DNA of 64,000 nucleotides from Chitinophaga pinensis. GTDB taxonomy: Bacteria; Bacteroidota; Bacteroidia; Chitinophagales; CAIOSU01. The translations under genes were made by a program, and so were the position numbers. Of this stretch, positions 47,064-57,200 are shown in pieces. The notes under the pieces were generated by a model. It had not been told where the DNA came from, made no database searches, and was given only the letters and a program-made list of their open reading frames with translations. The DNA lies in NCBI GenBank assembly GCA_945901065.1, contig CAMDKI010000002.1, positions 248,001-312,000 on the forward strand, in the 5' to 3' direction. Position 1 is the first letter of the stretch. Each line of letters starts with the position of its first letter.

Positions 47064-50000
47064 GTGAAGAGAGTCCTATTACTACTATTCGTGTTGGGCA
47101 CACTATCTGCACCAACCGCAACCAAAGCCCAGCAGTCTACCGTTTATAAAGACCCTTGGGCTATTTATAACGAGGCCATTCAATTTTTCGATCAGCAAAA
47201 CTATGAAACAGCGCAACGGTTGTTCCGCGAGTATGGTAATTTTAAGCTAACAGCTTACGACGTTGCAAACGGCACTGCCCGCAGCCATGCTCAATTTATG
47301 GTGGCCGTATGCGCAGTAGAACTTTTTCAGCCCGATGCCGAAAAGCTTTTACTCGATTTTATCTACAGCACCCCTTACGAAAACCCAGATAAGCGCATGG
47401 CTTATTACTTTTTGGGTCGTTATCACTTTAGGGAGCACAACTACAAGGATGCTATTGAGTACTTCAAGAAAATAGAAACCGGTGATTTAAGCAAGGCCGA
47501 ACTGGAGGAGTATCGTTTTATGATGGCCTACTCTTACTTTTTTAATAAAGACTTCGATAAAGCATATCCGCTGTTTAAGCAAACCAAGAACGTAAACAAC
47601 AAATACTACTATGCCAGCAACTATTACTATGGCTATATTGCTTTTACCAAAGGTGATGTAGACCAAGCGCTGGAGAGTTTTGAGAAGATAAAGGAAAGCA
47701 AAACGTACGAAAAAATTATCCCATTCTACATTGCCCAAATTCGCTTCAAAAAAGGCCAGTATAAGGAAGTAATTTCTTACCTGCAGCCAATAATCAGCGA
47801 TACCAAATTATCAAATTTTGCCGAACTAAACCTTACCTTGGGCCAAAGCTACTTTGAGCTTGAGCAATACTCCAGCGCGGTAAAATACATCGGAATATAT
47901 GCCGAAAAAAACCGTAGCCTTAAAAAAAGCGAATTGTATCAATTGGGTTATGCTTACTACCAAATTGAAGACTGCAAAAATGCGATAGCTAATTTCACGC
48001 AGCTTGCCGACCTAAAAGATACCGTGGGCCAAAATGCCCTTTACTTATTAGGCGATTGCTACTTGAAGAGCGGCAATAAGTTAAATGCCCGCAGCGCGTT
48101 TCAAAAAGCTGCATCGTTCGATTTTGACCCTGCCATAACCGAAAGCGCAAGATTCAACTACGGAAAACTAAGTTATGAAGCAGGATTGGACAACGAGGCG
48201 GTAGTTGCCTTGGAAAGTTTCATCAAAGATTATCCAAAATCGAAATACGGCAACGAAGCCAAATCACTGCTTTCGCAGTTATTGGTATCGTCAAGCGATT
48301 ATGTAAAGGCATTAACCATTATCGAAGGTATTACTGACCAATCGCCACAGGTAAAAAAGGCCTACCAAGTGGTTGCATTTAATCGTGGAGTGCAATTATA
48401 CAACAACCAGCAATACAACGAAGCCATTCAAATGCTCGATGTATCACTCAAAAACCCAATTATACCTAAGTACAAGGCCATGGCCTACTACTGGAAAGGA
48501 GAAGCTTTCTTTGCTCAAGGCGAATACCAAAAAGCAGGATGGCAGTATTCAAATTTCAACGGAATTGCAAGTGTATCAGAAATAGAAAATGCTGAGTGGT
48601 ACCAGATAAATGGCAACTACGGACTCGGATATTCATTCTTAAAACAAGAGCGTTATAGAGATGCAACCCTTTACTTTGAGAAAGCGATAACCGATGCACG
48701 GAAGAGCAAAAACAACGAAATTCAAAAACGGGTATTGCCCGATGCCATTTTACGAAACGGCGACAGCTATTACTTGCTGAAAGAATATACCAAAGCACTT
48801 ACCAGCTACGATGAAATATACAGCCGCAGCGCTAATGGTAAAGATTATGCTATGTTTCAAAAAGGTATGATTGAAGGCCTGCTTGGTAAATTAGATGGAA
48901 AAATTAGTTCGATGCTGGAGCTACAGAAGCAATTCCCAAACTCGCTGTATGCCGATGATGCGCTGTTTGAAGCAGCCAATACCAGTTTTGAACAGGGCAA
49001 AAACGCAACCGCGGTAGTTTATTACCAAAAATTGCAAAAAGAATATTCGAGCACCCAATATAAAGTAGAAAGCTATCTAAAACTTGGCCTTATTTTCTTT
49101 AACGATAAGGATTACAAAAAAGCAGTTGATAACTACGAGAAAGTGCTGCAATTAGCTCCCAATACCTCAAAGGCAAAAGAGGCTTTTGCGGGCATACAAG
49201 AAGTAGCAATTGCTACTGGCGATAAGAACATTGTGCTGAATATAATGAAGAAGTACAATGTGGAAATAGATGAGGCCGACGAGCTGAATTACCGCATTGC
49301 AGAAAACCAATTCGCCAAAAAGAACTTTGCACAAGCCATTAAGCTCTTTAACGAATATCTGATTGGGTTCTCAAAAGGGGCTTATGCACTAAACGCTTAC
49401 TACTATCGTGCTGATAGCTACTTAGAATTAAACAAGTATAACGATGCCTTGCCCGATTATGAGACAGTAATTGACATGGCACCCAATCACTTCTTAGAGC
49501 CAGCCTTGGCAAAAGCCTCATGGATAGCCTTTTATAAAGTGAAAGATTACGAAAAGTCTTACAAGCTGTTCAAGCTTTTGCTTGATAACACCCAAGATAA
49601 AGAGAGCATATTTGCTGCAAACCTTGGCTTAATGCGCAGTACTTTTATCCTGAAAAAATTTAACGAAACGGAAAAATATGGCACTGCGCTTATAAGCTCA
49701 GGCCAAGCTAGCCCAAAAGAGGTGTTCGAAGCCGATTACTATATTGGCAAAGTAGCCTTTAACAACAAAGACTTTGCTAAGGCCGAAACCCAGTTCAAGA
49801 AAATAGAAGCTACCGATAACTTGGAAGGTACCGATGCCAAATACCTATTGGCAAAAATTTTATACCTCAATGCCAGCTACGACAAATCAATTGAAAAGGC
49901 TTACGAGGTGATAAACAAACGTGGTAGCTACGAGGAATCAGTTTTACAAAGCTACTTGCTACTTGCCGACAATTACTTTAAGAAAGGTAACAACTTCCAA

Positions 50001-50192
50001 GCAAAGGCTACCCTTCAAAGCATACTAGACAATTACGCACCCGAGGACGAGTACAAGGAAGAAGCGCGCACCAAAATGCAAATGATTATTGATGCTGAGG
50101 CTGACACCAATAAGTTGGCGCCTGAAGATGAAGATGATGGCGGTACCTTGGTGCCCGATCCATCTGGAACCATTGATTTGAATCAACCTTAA
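47064..50192 (+). CDS. Large TPR-repeat exported protein
   Basis: Signal peptide VKRVLLLLFVLGTLSAPTATKAQ (GTG at 47064 preferred to TTG 47052); many TPR motifs along 1040 aa. Confidence 0.88.
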   Translation: MKRVLLLLFVLGTLSAPTATKAQQSTVYKDPWAIYNEAIQFFDQQNYETAQRLFREYGNFKLTAYDVANGTARSHAQFMVAVCAVELFQPDAEKLLLDFIYSTPYENPDKRMAYYFLGRYHFREHNYKDAIEYFKKIETGDLSKAELEEYRFMMAYSYFFNKDFDKAYPLFKQTKNVNNKYYYASNYYYGYIAFTKGDVDQALESFEKIKESKTYEKIIPFYIAQIRFKKGQYKEVISYLQPIISDTKLSNFAELNLTLGQSYFELEQYSSAVKYIGIYAEKNRSLKKSELYQLGYAYYQIEDCKNAIANFTQLADLKDTVGQNALYLLGDCYLKSGNKLNARSAFQKAASFDFDPAITESARFNYGKLSYEAGLDNEAVVALESFIKDYPKSKYGNEAKSLLSQLLVSSSDYVKALTIIEGITDQSPQVKKAYQVVAFNRGVQLYNNQQYNEAIQMLDVSLKNPIIPKYKAMAYYWKGEAFFAQGEYQKAGWQYSNFNGIASVSEIENAEWYQINGNYGLGYSFLKQERYRDATLYFEKAITDARKSKNNEIQKRVLPDAILRNGDSYYLLKEYTKALTSYDEIYSRSANGKDYAMFQKGMIEGLLGKLDGKISSMLELQKQFPNSLYADDALFEAANTSFEQGKNATAVVYYQKLQKEYSSTQYKVESYLKLGLIFFNDKDYKKAVDNYEKVLQLAPNTSKAKEAFAGIQEVAIATGDKNIVLNIMKKYNVEIDEADELNYRIAENQFAKKNFAQAIKLFNEYLIGFSKGAYALNAYYYRADSYLELNKYNDALPDYETVIDMAPNHFLEPALAKASWIAFYKVKDYEKSYKLFKLLLDNTQDKESIFAANLGLMRSTFILKKFNETEKYGTALISSGQASPKEVFEADYYIGKVAFNNKDFAKAETQFKKIEATDNLEGTDAKYLLAKILYLNASYDKSIEKAYEVINKRGSYEESVLQSYLLLADNYFKKGNNFQAKATLQSILDNYAPEDEYKEEARTKMQMIIDAEADTNKLAPEDEDDGGTLVPDPSGTIDLNQP

Positions 50193-50203
50193 GCACCGAA
50201 ACT

Positions 50204-51862
50204 ATGAGAACCCTACATAAGAGCATAATAGTTGCTGTTGCCGGATTGATGTTAAATACAGCGATGGCACAAACAGGTGGCGCACCAAAAGATTCAATTG
50301 GTGCACAAACCGTTACGGTATTTTCTGACCAAACACCAGTAGTACAAGACGCCGTAAAGGTGAACTACCCCGCCGAAATACCCGTTTACGTGCGCGAAAC
50401 TACTGTTCCTAAATACGATATACCCAATAGGCAGGCCGAAGTAACCTACGAACCCGTAACCATTAGGCCGCTGGGTATAGCCAAAGAAAAACCTATTGAT
50501 TTTCCGAGCAGTTTTGTGAAAATAGGGTTTGGTACCCAGTTGAGTCCTCTTTTTGAAGCCATGCACAACGGTAGAAAATTGGTAAAAGATCAAGAAAAGT
50601 TTAGCTATGGCCTGTACCTTAAGCATCACTCAGCTTATGGCCAGAAAATAGACTTTCAAGATTTTAGCGAGAACCGTGCCGCCGTCAATGGCAGTATTTT
50701 TCTCAATAGTTTGCGCATCAACACTAAATTAGAGTACCGCAGGGATGCACGGTTCTACTATGGTATTGATGTACCCGATTCGGTTGACGTAAAAAAGAAA
50801 GATGTTAGGCAAGCCTTTAATCAATTTAACGCCACTGTTGAGTTGCTTAACACCAAAATCAATAAATCGCATTTCGATCATAGCACCATCCTCAACTTTT
50901 ACAACTTCAGTGACAAATTCGGGCAAAAAGAATTCGGCATTTCGGCCTCGGCCAAATTGCAAAAGAGCTTCAAGGAAAAGCACTTTGTGGCCTTGCGCAT
51001 TGATGAGGACTATGTCAGCTTTAAAAGCAACACTATCACCAGCAGCCGAAACTTGTTTATGCTGCGTCCTTTTTATGAGTACAACGATCTTACTTGGAAA
51101 ATTACCGGTGGGGTAGGTTTTGCCTACGAGGACAAAACTTTCCACTTGTTGCCTCAATTGGGCTTCGAAAGACCTTTGTTCAAGGAGTATTTGGTAATGT
51201 ACAATGGCTGGAAAATGGAGTTGCGACGTTTGGGCTATCGTGAGTTAGCTGGCGCTAACCCTTGGATAATGCCTGAAAGTTTTGAGTTGAAACACACGCG
51301 CTATGAAGAACGATTGATTGCTGGTTTTAAAGGAACCGCGGGTAAGTTTAGCTATGACGGAAGTGTTCGCCAAATAGTGCTACGCCGCGCCCCGCTGTAT
51401 GTAAACAACCCCGACGAACCCAGTAAATTTAATGTACTGTATGCACGCGGAAGGCTGAACATTCTAAAGCCGATGGCAGAGTTTTCTTATCGCGTAAACA
51501 GTAACTTAGATTTTACCTTGTTTGGCGAGTACAATATGTACGAAGTTGAAGTTGAACAATATGCTTGGCATATGCCCCGCTGGTATGCAAGTTTCACCAC
51601 CCGCTTAAAAATAGGCGACAAGTTGTTTATGAACGCTAAAATATACACCATTGATGGTGTATATACCAAACTAGCTGATGGCACTGCCTTGAAACTGAAA
51701 GGTACTGTAGATGTAAACTTAGGCGCCACCTACAAGTTCAGCAAATCGTTCTCGTTTTTTGCCAACTTAAACAATGTTGCCAATTTCAAATACCAACAGT
51801 ACTACCTGTACCCTACTTATGGTTTTAACTGTATGGCAGGCGTTATATTTACGTATAATTAA
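50204..51862 (+). CDS. Outer-membrane beta-barrel (TonB-receptor-like) protein
   Basis: Signal peptide MRTLHKSIIVAVAGLMLNTAMAQ; C-terminal FSFFANLNNVANFKYQQYYLYPTYGFNCMAGVIFTYN typical of TonB-receptor-like barrels. Confidence 0.75.
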   Translation: MRTLHKSIIVAVAGLMLNTAMAQTGGAPKDSIGAQTVTVFSDQTPVVQDAVKVNYPAEIPVYVRETTVPKYDIPNRQAEVTYEPVTIRPLGIAKEKPIDFPSSFVKIGFGTQLSPLFEAMHNGRKLVKDQEKFSYGLYLKHHSAYGQKIDFQDFSENRAAVNGSIFLNSLRINTKLEYRRDARFYYGIDVPDSVDVKKKDVRQAFNQFNATVELLNTKINKSHFDHSTILNFYNFSDKFGQKEFGISASAKLQKSFKEKHFVALRIDEDYVSFKSNTITSSRNLFMLRPFYEYNDLTWKITGGVGFAYEDKTFHLLPQLGFERPLFKEYLVMYNGWKMELRRLGYRELAGANPWIMPESFELKHTRYEERLIAGFKGTAGKFSYDGSVRQIVLRRAPLYVNNPDEPSKFNVLYARGRLNILKPMAEFSYRVNSNLDFTLFGEYNMYEVEVEQYAWHMPRWYASFTTRLKIGDKLFMNAKIYTIDGVYTKLADGTALKLKGTVDVNLGATYKFSKSFSFFANLNNVANFKYQQYYLYPTYGFNCMAGVIFTYN

Positions 51863-52066
51863 GCAATTTGAAAATTGATTTGACACCATCAGTAGTTTAC
51901 AGTGTTCAGGCTCAGCGCATAAGGATAATTTGCGTAACCACATCGTTGCCAAAGCATTTTCAAATTACCAAACTACGCAATTAACATCCTTGCTACTTAT
52001 TTCTTTTTATTGTAAATTGCGTAGCTACGGTGCAATTTTGGCCGGTTAGCTTTGACTTTACCTCCT

Positions 52067-53158
52067 GTGGAAATCAATCGTTATATTAAGGATCTTTTGC
52101 TGGAACATGACTGTGTAGTAATACCAGGCTTAGGTGGTTTTATCGGCACTGCCATGCGCGCCGAGGTACAAACCATAACCAAAACCATTAACCCACCAGG
52201 AAAACGCATTAGCTTTAATGGCCAATTGCAACGAAACGATGGGCTGCTGATTCACCACATATCATTAGTTGAGCGAATAACCTATGATGAGGCCGAAGAA
52301 GGAGTGCTAAACTTTGTAAAAGCCTGCAAAAGGCGCTTAGAGCAAAGCGGTTTGATTATTTTCCCAGAAGTAGGTAAGTTGATAGCCGATGCAGAAGGCA
52401 CCATTAGTTTCCACCCGACACCTGGTCGTAACTTGCTGCAAGAGTCGTTTGGGCTTAAACCTGTTCATTACCGTCAAATATTCAACACGGTAACCGAACA
52501 GGCAATAGAAACACCTGAGATTGCTCCTTTGCAACCCGCACGTGGAAGCAAGGGTAAAACCAAAAACCTGATTGGCACTTATGGTTTATCGTTGGCGGCT
52601 ATGTTGGTTTTGGCCATATTTATCGCAAAAGACATTTACTTGCAACCCATTGCTTTGGAAAACTTTGGTTTTTTTAAGCCTGAACTGTTCTTGGGGTCAA
52701 GCAACGAAACACCCAGCACCACACAAATACATATTATTGCCGACCCTGTAGCAGCTGGCACCCTTGTATTGAGTGGTGCGCTGGATACAGCAACAACAGT
52801 TCCTGTTATTGAAGAGGTAACTGCTACTGAAACAGTTACCCCCTCAACAACCACTACTCCACCTGCTGAAGTAGTAAAAGAACCAACCAGCGTTATGGTG
52901 CCGCACATCACCGAAATACAAACCAACGATATTGATGCTGGCTATTACATCGTGTTAGGTGCGTATTCAAGTAAGCGCAATGCCAACAACTATATAAAGG
53001 AGCATAAAGCCCTTTCAGGGTTAATTACCATACCGGCCAATGGACTTTACCGTGTTGCACTGCCTGCCGGGAATATTGCTACCACTGCTTACCAGTTATT
53101 GGAAACAAAAAGGCAGCAAGAAAATCCTGCTGCCTGGCTAATATTTAATAACAAATAA
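52067..53158 (+). CDS. HU-CCDC81-like DNA-binding domain + TM + SPOR domain protein
   Basis: VEINRYIKDLLLEHDCVVIPGLGGFIG...RISFNGQLQRNDGLLIHHIS (HU-CCDC81_bac-like), TM GLSLAAMLVLAIFIAKDIYL, SPOR DAGYYIVLGAYSSKRNANNYIKEHK. GTG at 52067 preferred over TTG 52052. Confidence 0.85.
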   Translation: MEINRYIKDLLLEHDCVVIPGLGGFIGTAMRAEVQTITKTINPPGKRISFNGQLQRNDGLLIHHISLVERITYDEAEEGVLNFVKACKRRLEQSGLIIFPEVGKLIADAEGTISFHPTPGRNLLQESFGLKPVHYRQIFNTVTEQAIETPEIAPLQPARGSKGKTKNLIGTYGLSLAAMLVLAIFIAKDIYLQPIALENFGFFKPELFLGSSNETPSTTQIHIIADPVAAGTLVLSGALDTATTVPVIEEVTATETVTPSTTTTPPAEVVKEPTSVMVPHITEIQTNDIDAGYYIVLGAYSSKRNANNYIKEHKALSGLITIPANGLYRVALPAGNIATTAYQLLETKRQQENPAAWLIFNNK

Positions 53159-53190
53159 TTTTTCTGTTTTTCCAGATGCTTTAAAATTAT

Positions 53191-54210
53191 TTAAAGCACG
53201 GGGCAATAATCGGTACGGTTTTTCTTGTTCTTGAAATTGCCAGCATAAATCAATGAAATCTCTGGTCCGCCGTTCAATTTGGTAGCTTTCGTAAGTTTCG
53301 ATACGTTAAGATCGTAGCTAAAGCCCAAATTGAAACCTGCTATGTCAAATCGGGTAGCCAAAATAAGCGCATCCTTTAGCCTATAGTATCCACCAACATA
53401 GAATGCTGTATTGTTGGTAGGGATTGAAGACATACGGAACTTAACCAAAGAACCTAGGTTAAATTGATTGTGCGGGCCTTGGTTGAGATACATAAAACTA
53501 GGTAGCAAATGCACCATGCGGGTAAGCTTAAAATAACCACCACCATGTACAGTTACTTTCATGTAGAGCTTCTCCGTTCTGTCGTCCATAAACGATAGGT
53601 TGGGTTGATTTACGTGCGTTACCGCTACACCAGCATAATAGTTGTTGTTCTTGTTAGCAGTATAGCTCCACAACATACCTGCACCTACATCAGCATAAAG
53701 TTTTCTGCTGTTTGTAAAGTTCTCGCCTGTAGGGTTGTTGGGGTCAAAGCCTTGGTCGCCAAACTGGCTATCGGTAGTAATTTTCGAAAAGTCGATTGAA
53801 CGTTGTCCAAAACCACCTACCAGACCTGTAGTAAGGGTTTGTGAACCTTTGTTGTTAAGCAGCACGGTATACGTTAAGTGTATATTTACCTGGGTGGTAC
53901 TAAAACTCAAATCACCTGCACGGTCGTTGAAAAACGAAATACCTACGCCTCCGTAATTAGACTTTTTGGTTCTTTTAAGCACAGCCATGTCTGCCGAAGC
54001 GGCAATGGTATTAAACTTGCCCAAGCCCGCCCATTGCGAGCGATAAGTAGCCGCAACTCTATAATCACCGCCGTTCACACCTGCAAAGGCGGGGTTTAGA
54101 AACAAAGGTTGCTGGTTATACTGCGAAAAATGAATGTCCTGTGCCTGTACCTTAAAAAAGGTAAGACAGAACATGACTAACACCACGGGTCTCCACACAC
54201 ATCTCATCAT
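53191..54210 (-). CDS. PorP/SprF family T9SS outer-membrane protein
   Basis: QDIHFSQYNQQPLFLNPAFAGVNGGDYRVAATYRSQWAGLGKFNT...VGGYYRLKDALILATRFDIAGFNLGFSYDLNVS. Confidence 0.93.
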   Translation of the reverse strand: MMRCVWRPVVLVMFCLTFFKVQAQDIHFSQYNQQPLFLNPAFAGVNGGDYRVAATYRSQWAGLGKFNTIAASADMAVLKRTKKSNYGGVGISFFNDRAGDLSFSTTQVNIHLTYTVLLNNKGSQTLTTGLVGGFGQRSIDFSKITTDSQFGDQGFDPNNPTGENFTNSRKLYADVGAGMLWSYTANKNNNYYAGVAVTHVNQPNLSFMDDRTEKLYMKVTVHGGGYFKLTRMVHLLPSFMYLNQGPHNQFNLGSLVKFRMSSIPTNNTAFYVGGYYRLKDALILATRFDIAGFNLGFSYDLNVSKLTKATKLNGGPEISLIYAGNFKNKKNRTDYCPVL

Positions 54211-54216
54211 AGTCGG

Positions 54217-57200
54217 TCAATTTATTATCGTCACATTGCCCGTTTTAGTAAGTTTCGAACCACTAAAACATTCGGCCTCGACAACATATACGTAAACGCC
54301 TGAATTAAGTTGCTCCCCTTTAGAATTTTCACCGTTCCAGCCAGTATAAGAGTCATTAGTTTCGAAAACCAAATTACCCCATCTATCGAATATACGGAAA
54401 ATGATTAAACGTTTCAAACCCTGCAAACGAGCGTAAGCCACATCATTTACTCCATCGCCATTGGGCGTAAAGCCATTACCCACAAAAATTTGGTCTTCGC
54501 TGCACTTTTCAACCACCGCTACCGTAACCAATTTGGTATTGGTACAACCCAAACTATCAATTATCGTAACCGAATAGGTGGTGGTGGTATCTGGTTTTGC
54601 CAATGGCGATGCACAATCAACACAACTTAATCCGGTTGGCGGCTGCCAGAAAATAGTATCGTATGGCAACGTTTCGTTTGATAATATTACCGAATCACCT
54701 TTCAATATCTCAAATGCCGAGGCTACCCCCAACAATGGGGTCGCATTTACCTCAACTAAAACATTTGCGGTATCAAACGGACAAACGCCGTAAGTAATAT
54801 GCGCTACATATGTAGTGGTTACCTGCGGAGATACTATAGGGTTAAAACTATTATCGTCATCAATATCAACGTTTGGTGTCCAATAAATGGTGTCGCCTCC
54901 TACAGCCGTGAGTTGTATCGCATCGCCAAAACAGATAATAGTGTCTGGCCCAGCTTCCGGTTCGGCTGGGTGGTCAACACGTGCAATTTGCTGCAGCGTA
55001 TCCATACAACCCAGCACATCCGTTAATATCAATGTTACCGTATAATTTCCCGAATCAGCATAAGTATAGTTAGGGCTTCGCACAGTCGACCCATCACCTA
55101 GATAACCAAAATCCCAGTCCCAGGTTACTATTGGCAAATCGCTGGTGCTGCTCAAATCAACAATATCGGTCCTGCTACCTAAACATACCCGCTCTACCAA
55201 ATAACTGGTAAAGAATCGATTGACTACTATTTTAACCGAATCGGTTCTGTTACATCCGTTAATATCAACAGTGTAAGCAATATATGTAGTGGTTTGGGCC
55301 GGTGTAGCAATTGGAGTTGATGAATTTGGATTATCAAGCCCATCAGGTGGCGACCATAAAAAAGCTATACCGTTACTAACAGCAGTAAGCTGTACGGTAT
55401 CGCCCTCGCAAATAGCAGTGTCGGGGTATGGACTAACGGCTAAAGTAGGTAATGGATTTACGATTACATGTATGGAGTCAACCGTAAAACACCCATAAAT
55501 ATCAGTAGTTATCAGCTGGTAATCAATAGTATCGAGAGGCACGCTGTATGGCCGCGCTATAGTAGAGTCGCTAAGCCAGATACCAGGGCTCCAATCATAC
55601 GCGGCATATGTAGTATCGCCTAGCAGTTGCAGTGTATCAAAAATACACACTGCCACCGTATCGGGGTTTGCCAACCCTGTAGGGTTTGGATACACGTTTA
55701 TGGTTTGAAATGCAGTATCAAAGCAACCATTGCTGTCTGTTACTAGCAGCGAAGCGATATACTGGCCGGTATCAGCATAAAAGAAAGCACCCGGGTTTTG
55801 AACAATACTAGTATCGTTGGTTGAATCTATCACACCAAAATTCCAAAACCAAGCGTTTATCGGCGCATCGCCCGCTACCGACTGGTCGGTAAACAATACC
55901 GTCAATTGCTCACATCCAATAGTATCCGAAGCATCAAAAGCAGCTGTTGGCCTACTCCAAACCAACTGTTGTCGGACAACAGAACCCACACACCCATAAC
56001 TGCTATAAGCTGTAAGGGTTACATTTATCAAACCTGAAACTTGGAACCGATGTACTGGGTTTTGGTTAGTATCAATTGCAGTGCCATCGCCAAAATCCCA
56101 CTCCCAAGCTACAATTGGATTATTTGCTATAGTAAAGGATGTATCGGTAAACTGTACTAACTCGTTTTGGCAAACAGTATCCAAATCACTATAAAATCCG
56201 GCAATAACAGTATCCACTACTATAGTATCGGCATATGTAAGTATATATTGGCAAGCCGGAACCTGCGTATCAATCAATAACACCGCTGGTTGGTAAAAAC
56301 CAGCTTGGGTGTAAAGATGGCAAATAGTATCGTCGCCCGACTCCCAGGGGCTGTTATCGCCAAAAAACCAGATATGGCTTGCCGCCGAGCTATCGGTATT
56401 GGCATCAAAACATACATTCAACGGCGAACAACCCGAATCGGGCACGGCGGTAATATTTCCTACCACTCCGCCTATGTTAATATAGTTGGGATAGCAAATG
56501 CTATCTTGACAACCATTAACAAATTTAACTTTTAAGCAAACCGTAAAACTCCCAGCCGTGTTATATATATACGACGGTTGAAGCAAACTTGAAAAACTGC
56601 CATCGCCAAAATCCCAAAGCACACTTTCTACTTGCACCGTATCAAAGCTGGCAAAATTGGTAAAATTCACTAAATGTGGTGGGCAATATCTAAACGTATC
56701 GTTAGCTGCAAAACTCAGCCTAGGTACATCAATATTTATCAATTGCGGTTTTACCATGGTATCCTTGCAACCGAGCAAGCCATCTGTCATTATCAATGTT
56801 ACTGTATATGAACCAGTATCATTGTATACATAACTAGGGTTTCTTAGGTTCGAGGTATCGGCAGTTGGGTTGTTTGGGTCACCAAAATCCCAAGAATACG
56901 TAGTTCCAGTATTTTGACCTGATGACAAATTTGTGAATTCAATTGCCTGCCCTACGCAGAAGAGGTTATACGTTGATGTAAAGTCGGCAACAGGTTGCCT
57001 TACGGCTACAAAACTAGGCTTAGTAATGGTAGAAGTGCAACCCAACGAATTGGTTACGGTAAGCGTAACATCGTAAGAACCTTGTGCGGTATATTGCTTG
57101 CTCGGATTTTGCAAGGCGGAGTTTGAAACAGGTGTTGTACCAAAATTCCAGCTCCAACTAGTTATTGTTGACGAGCCGTAGGTGGTGGATAAATCGGTAA

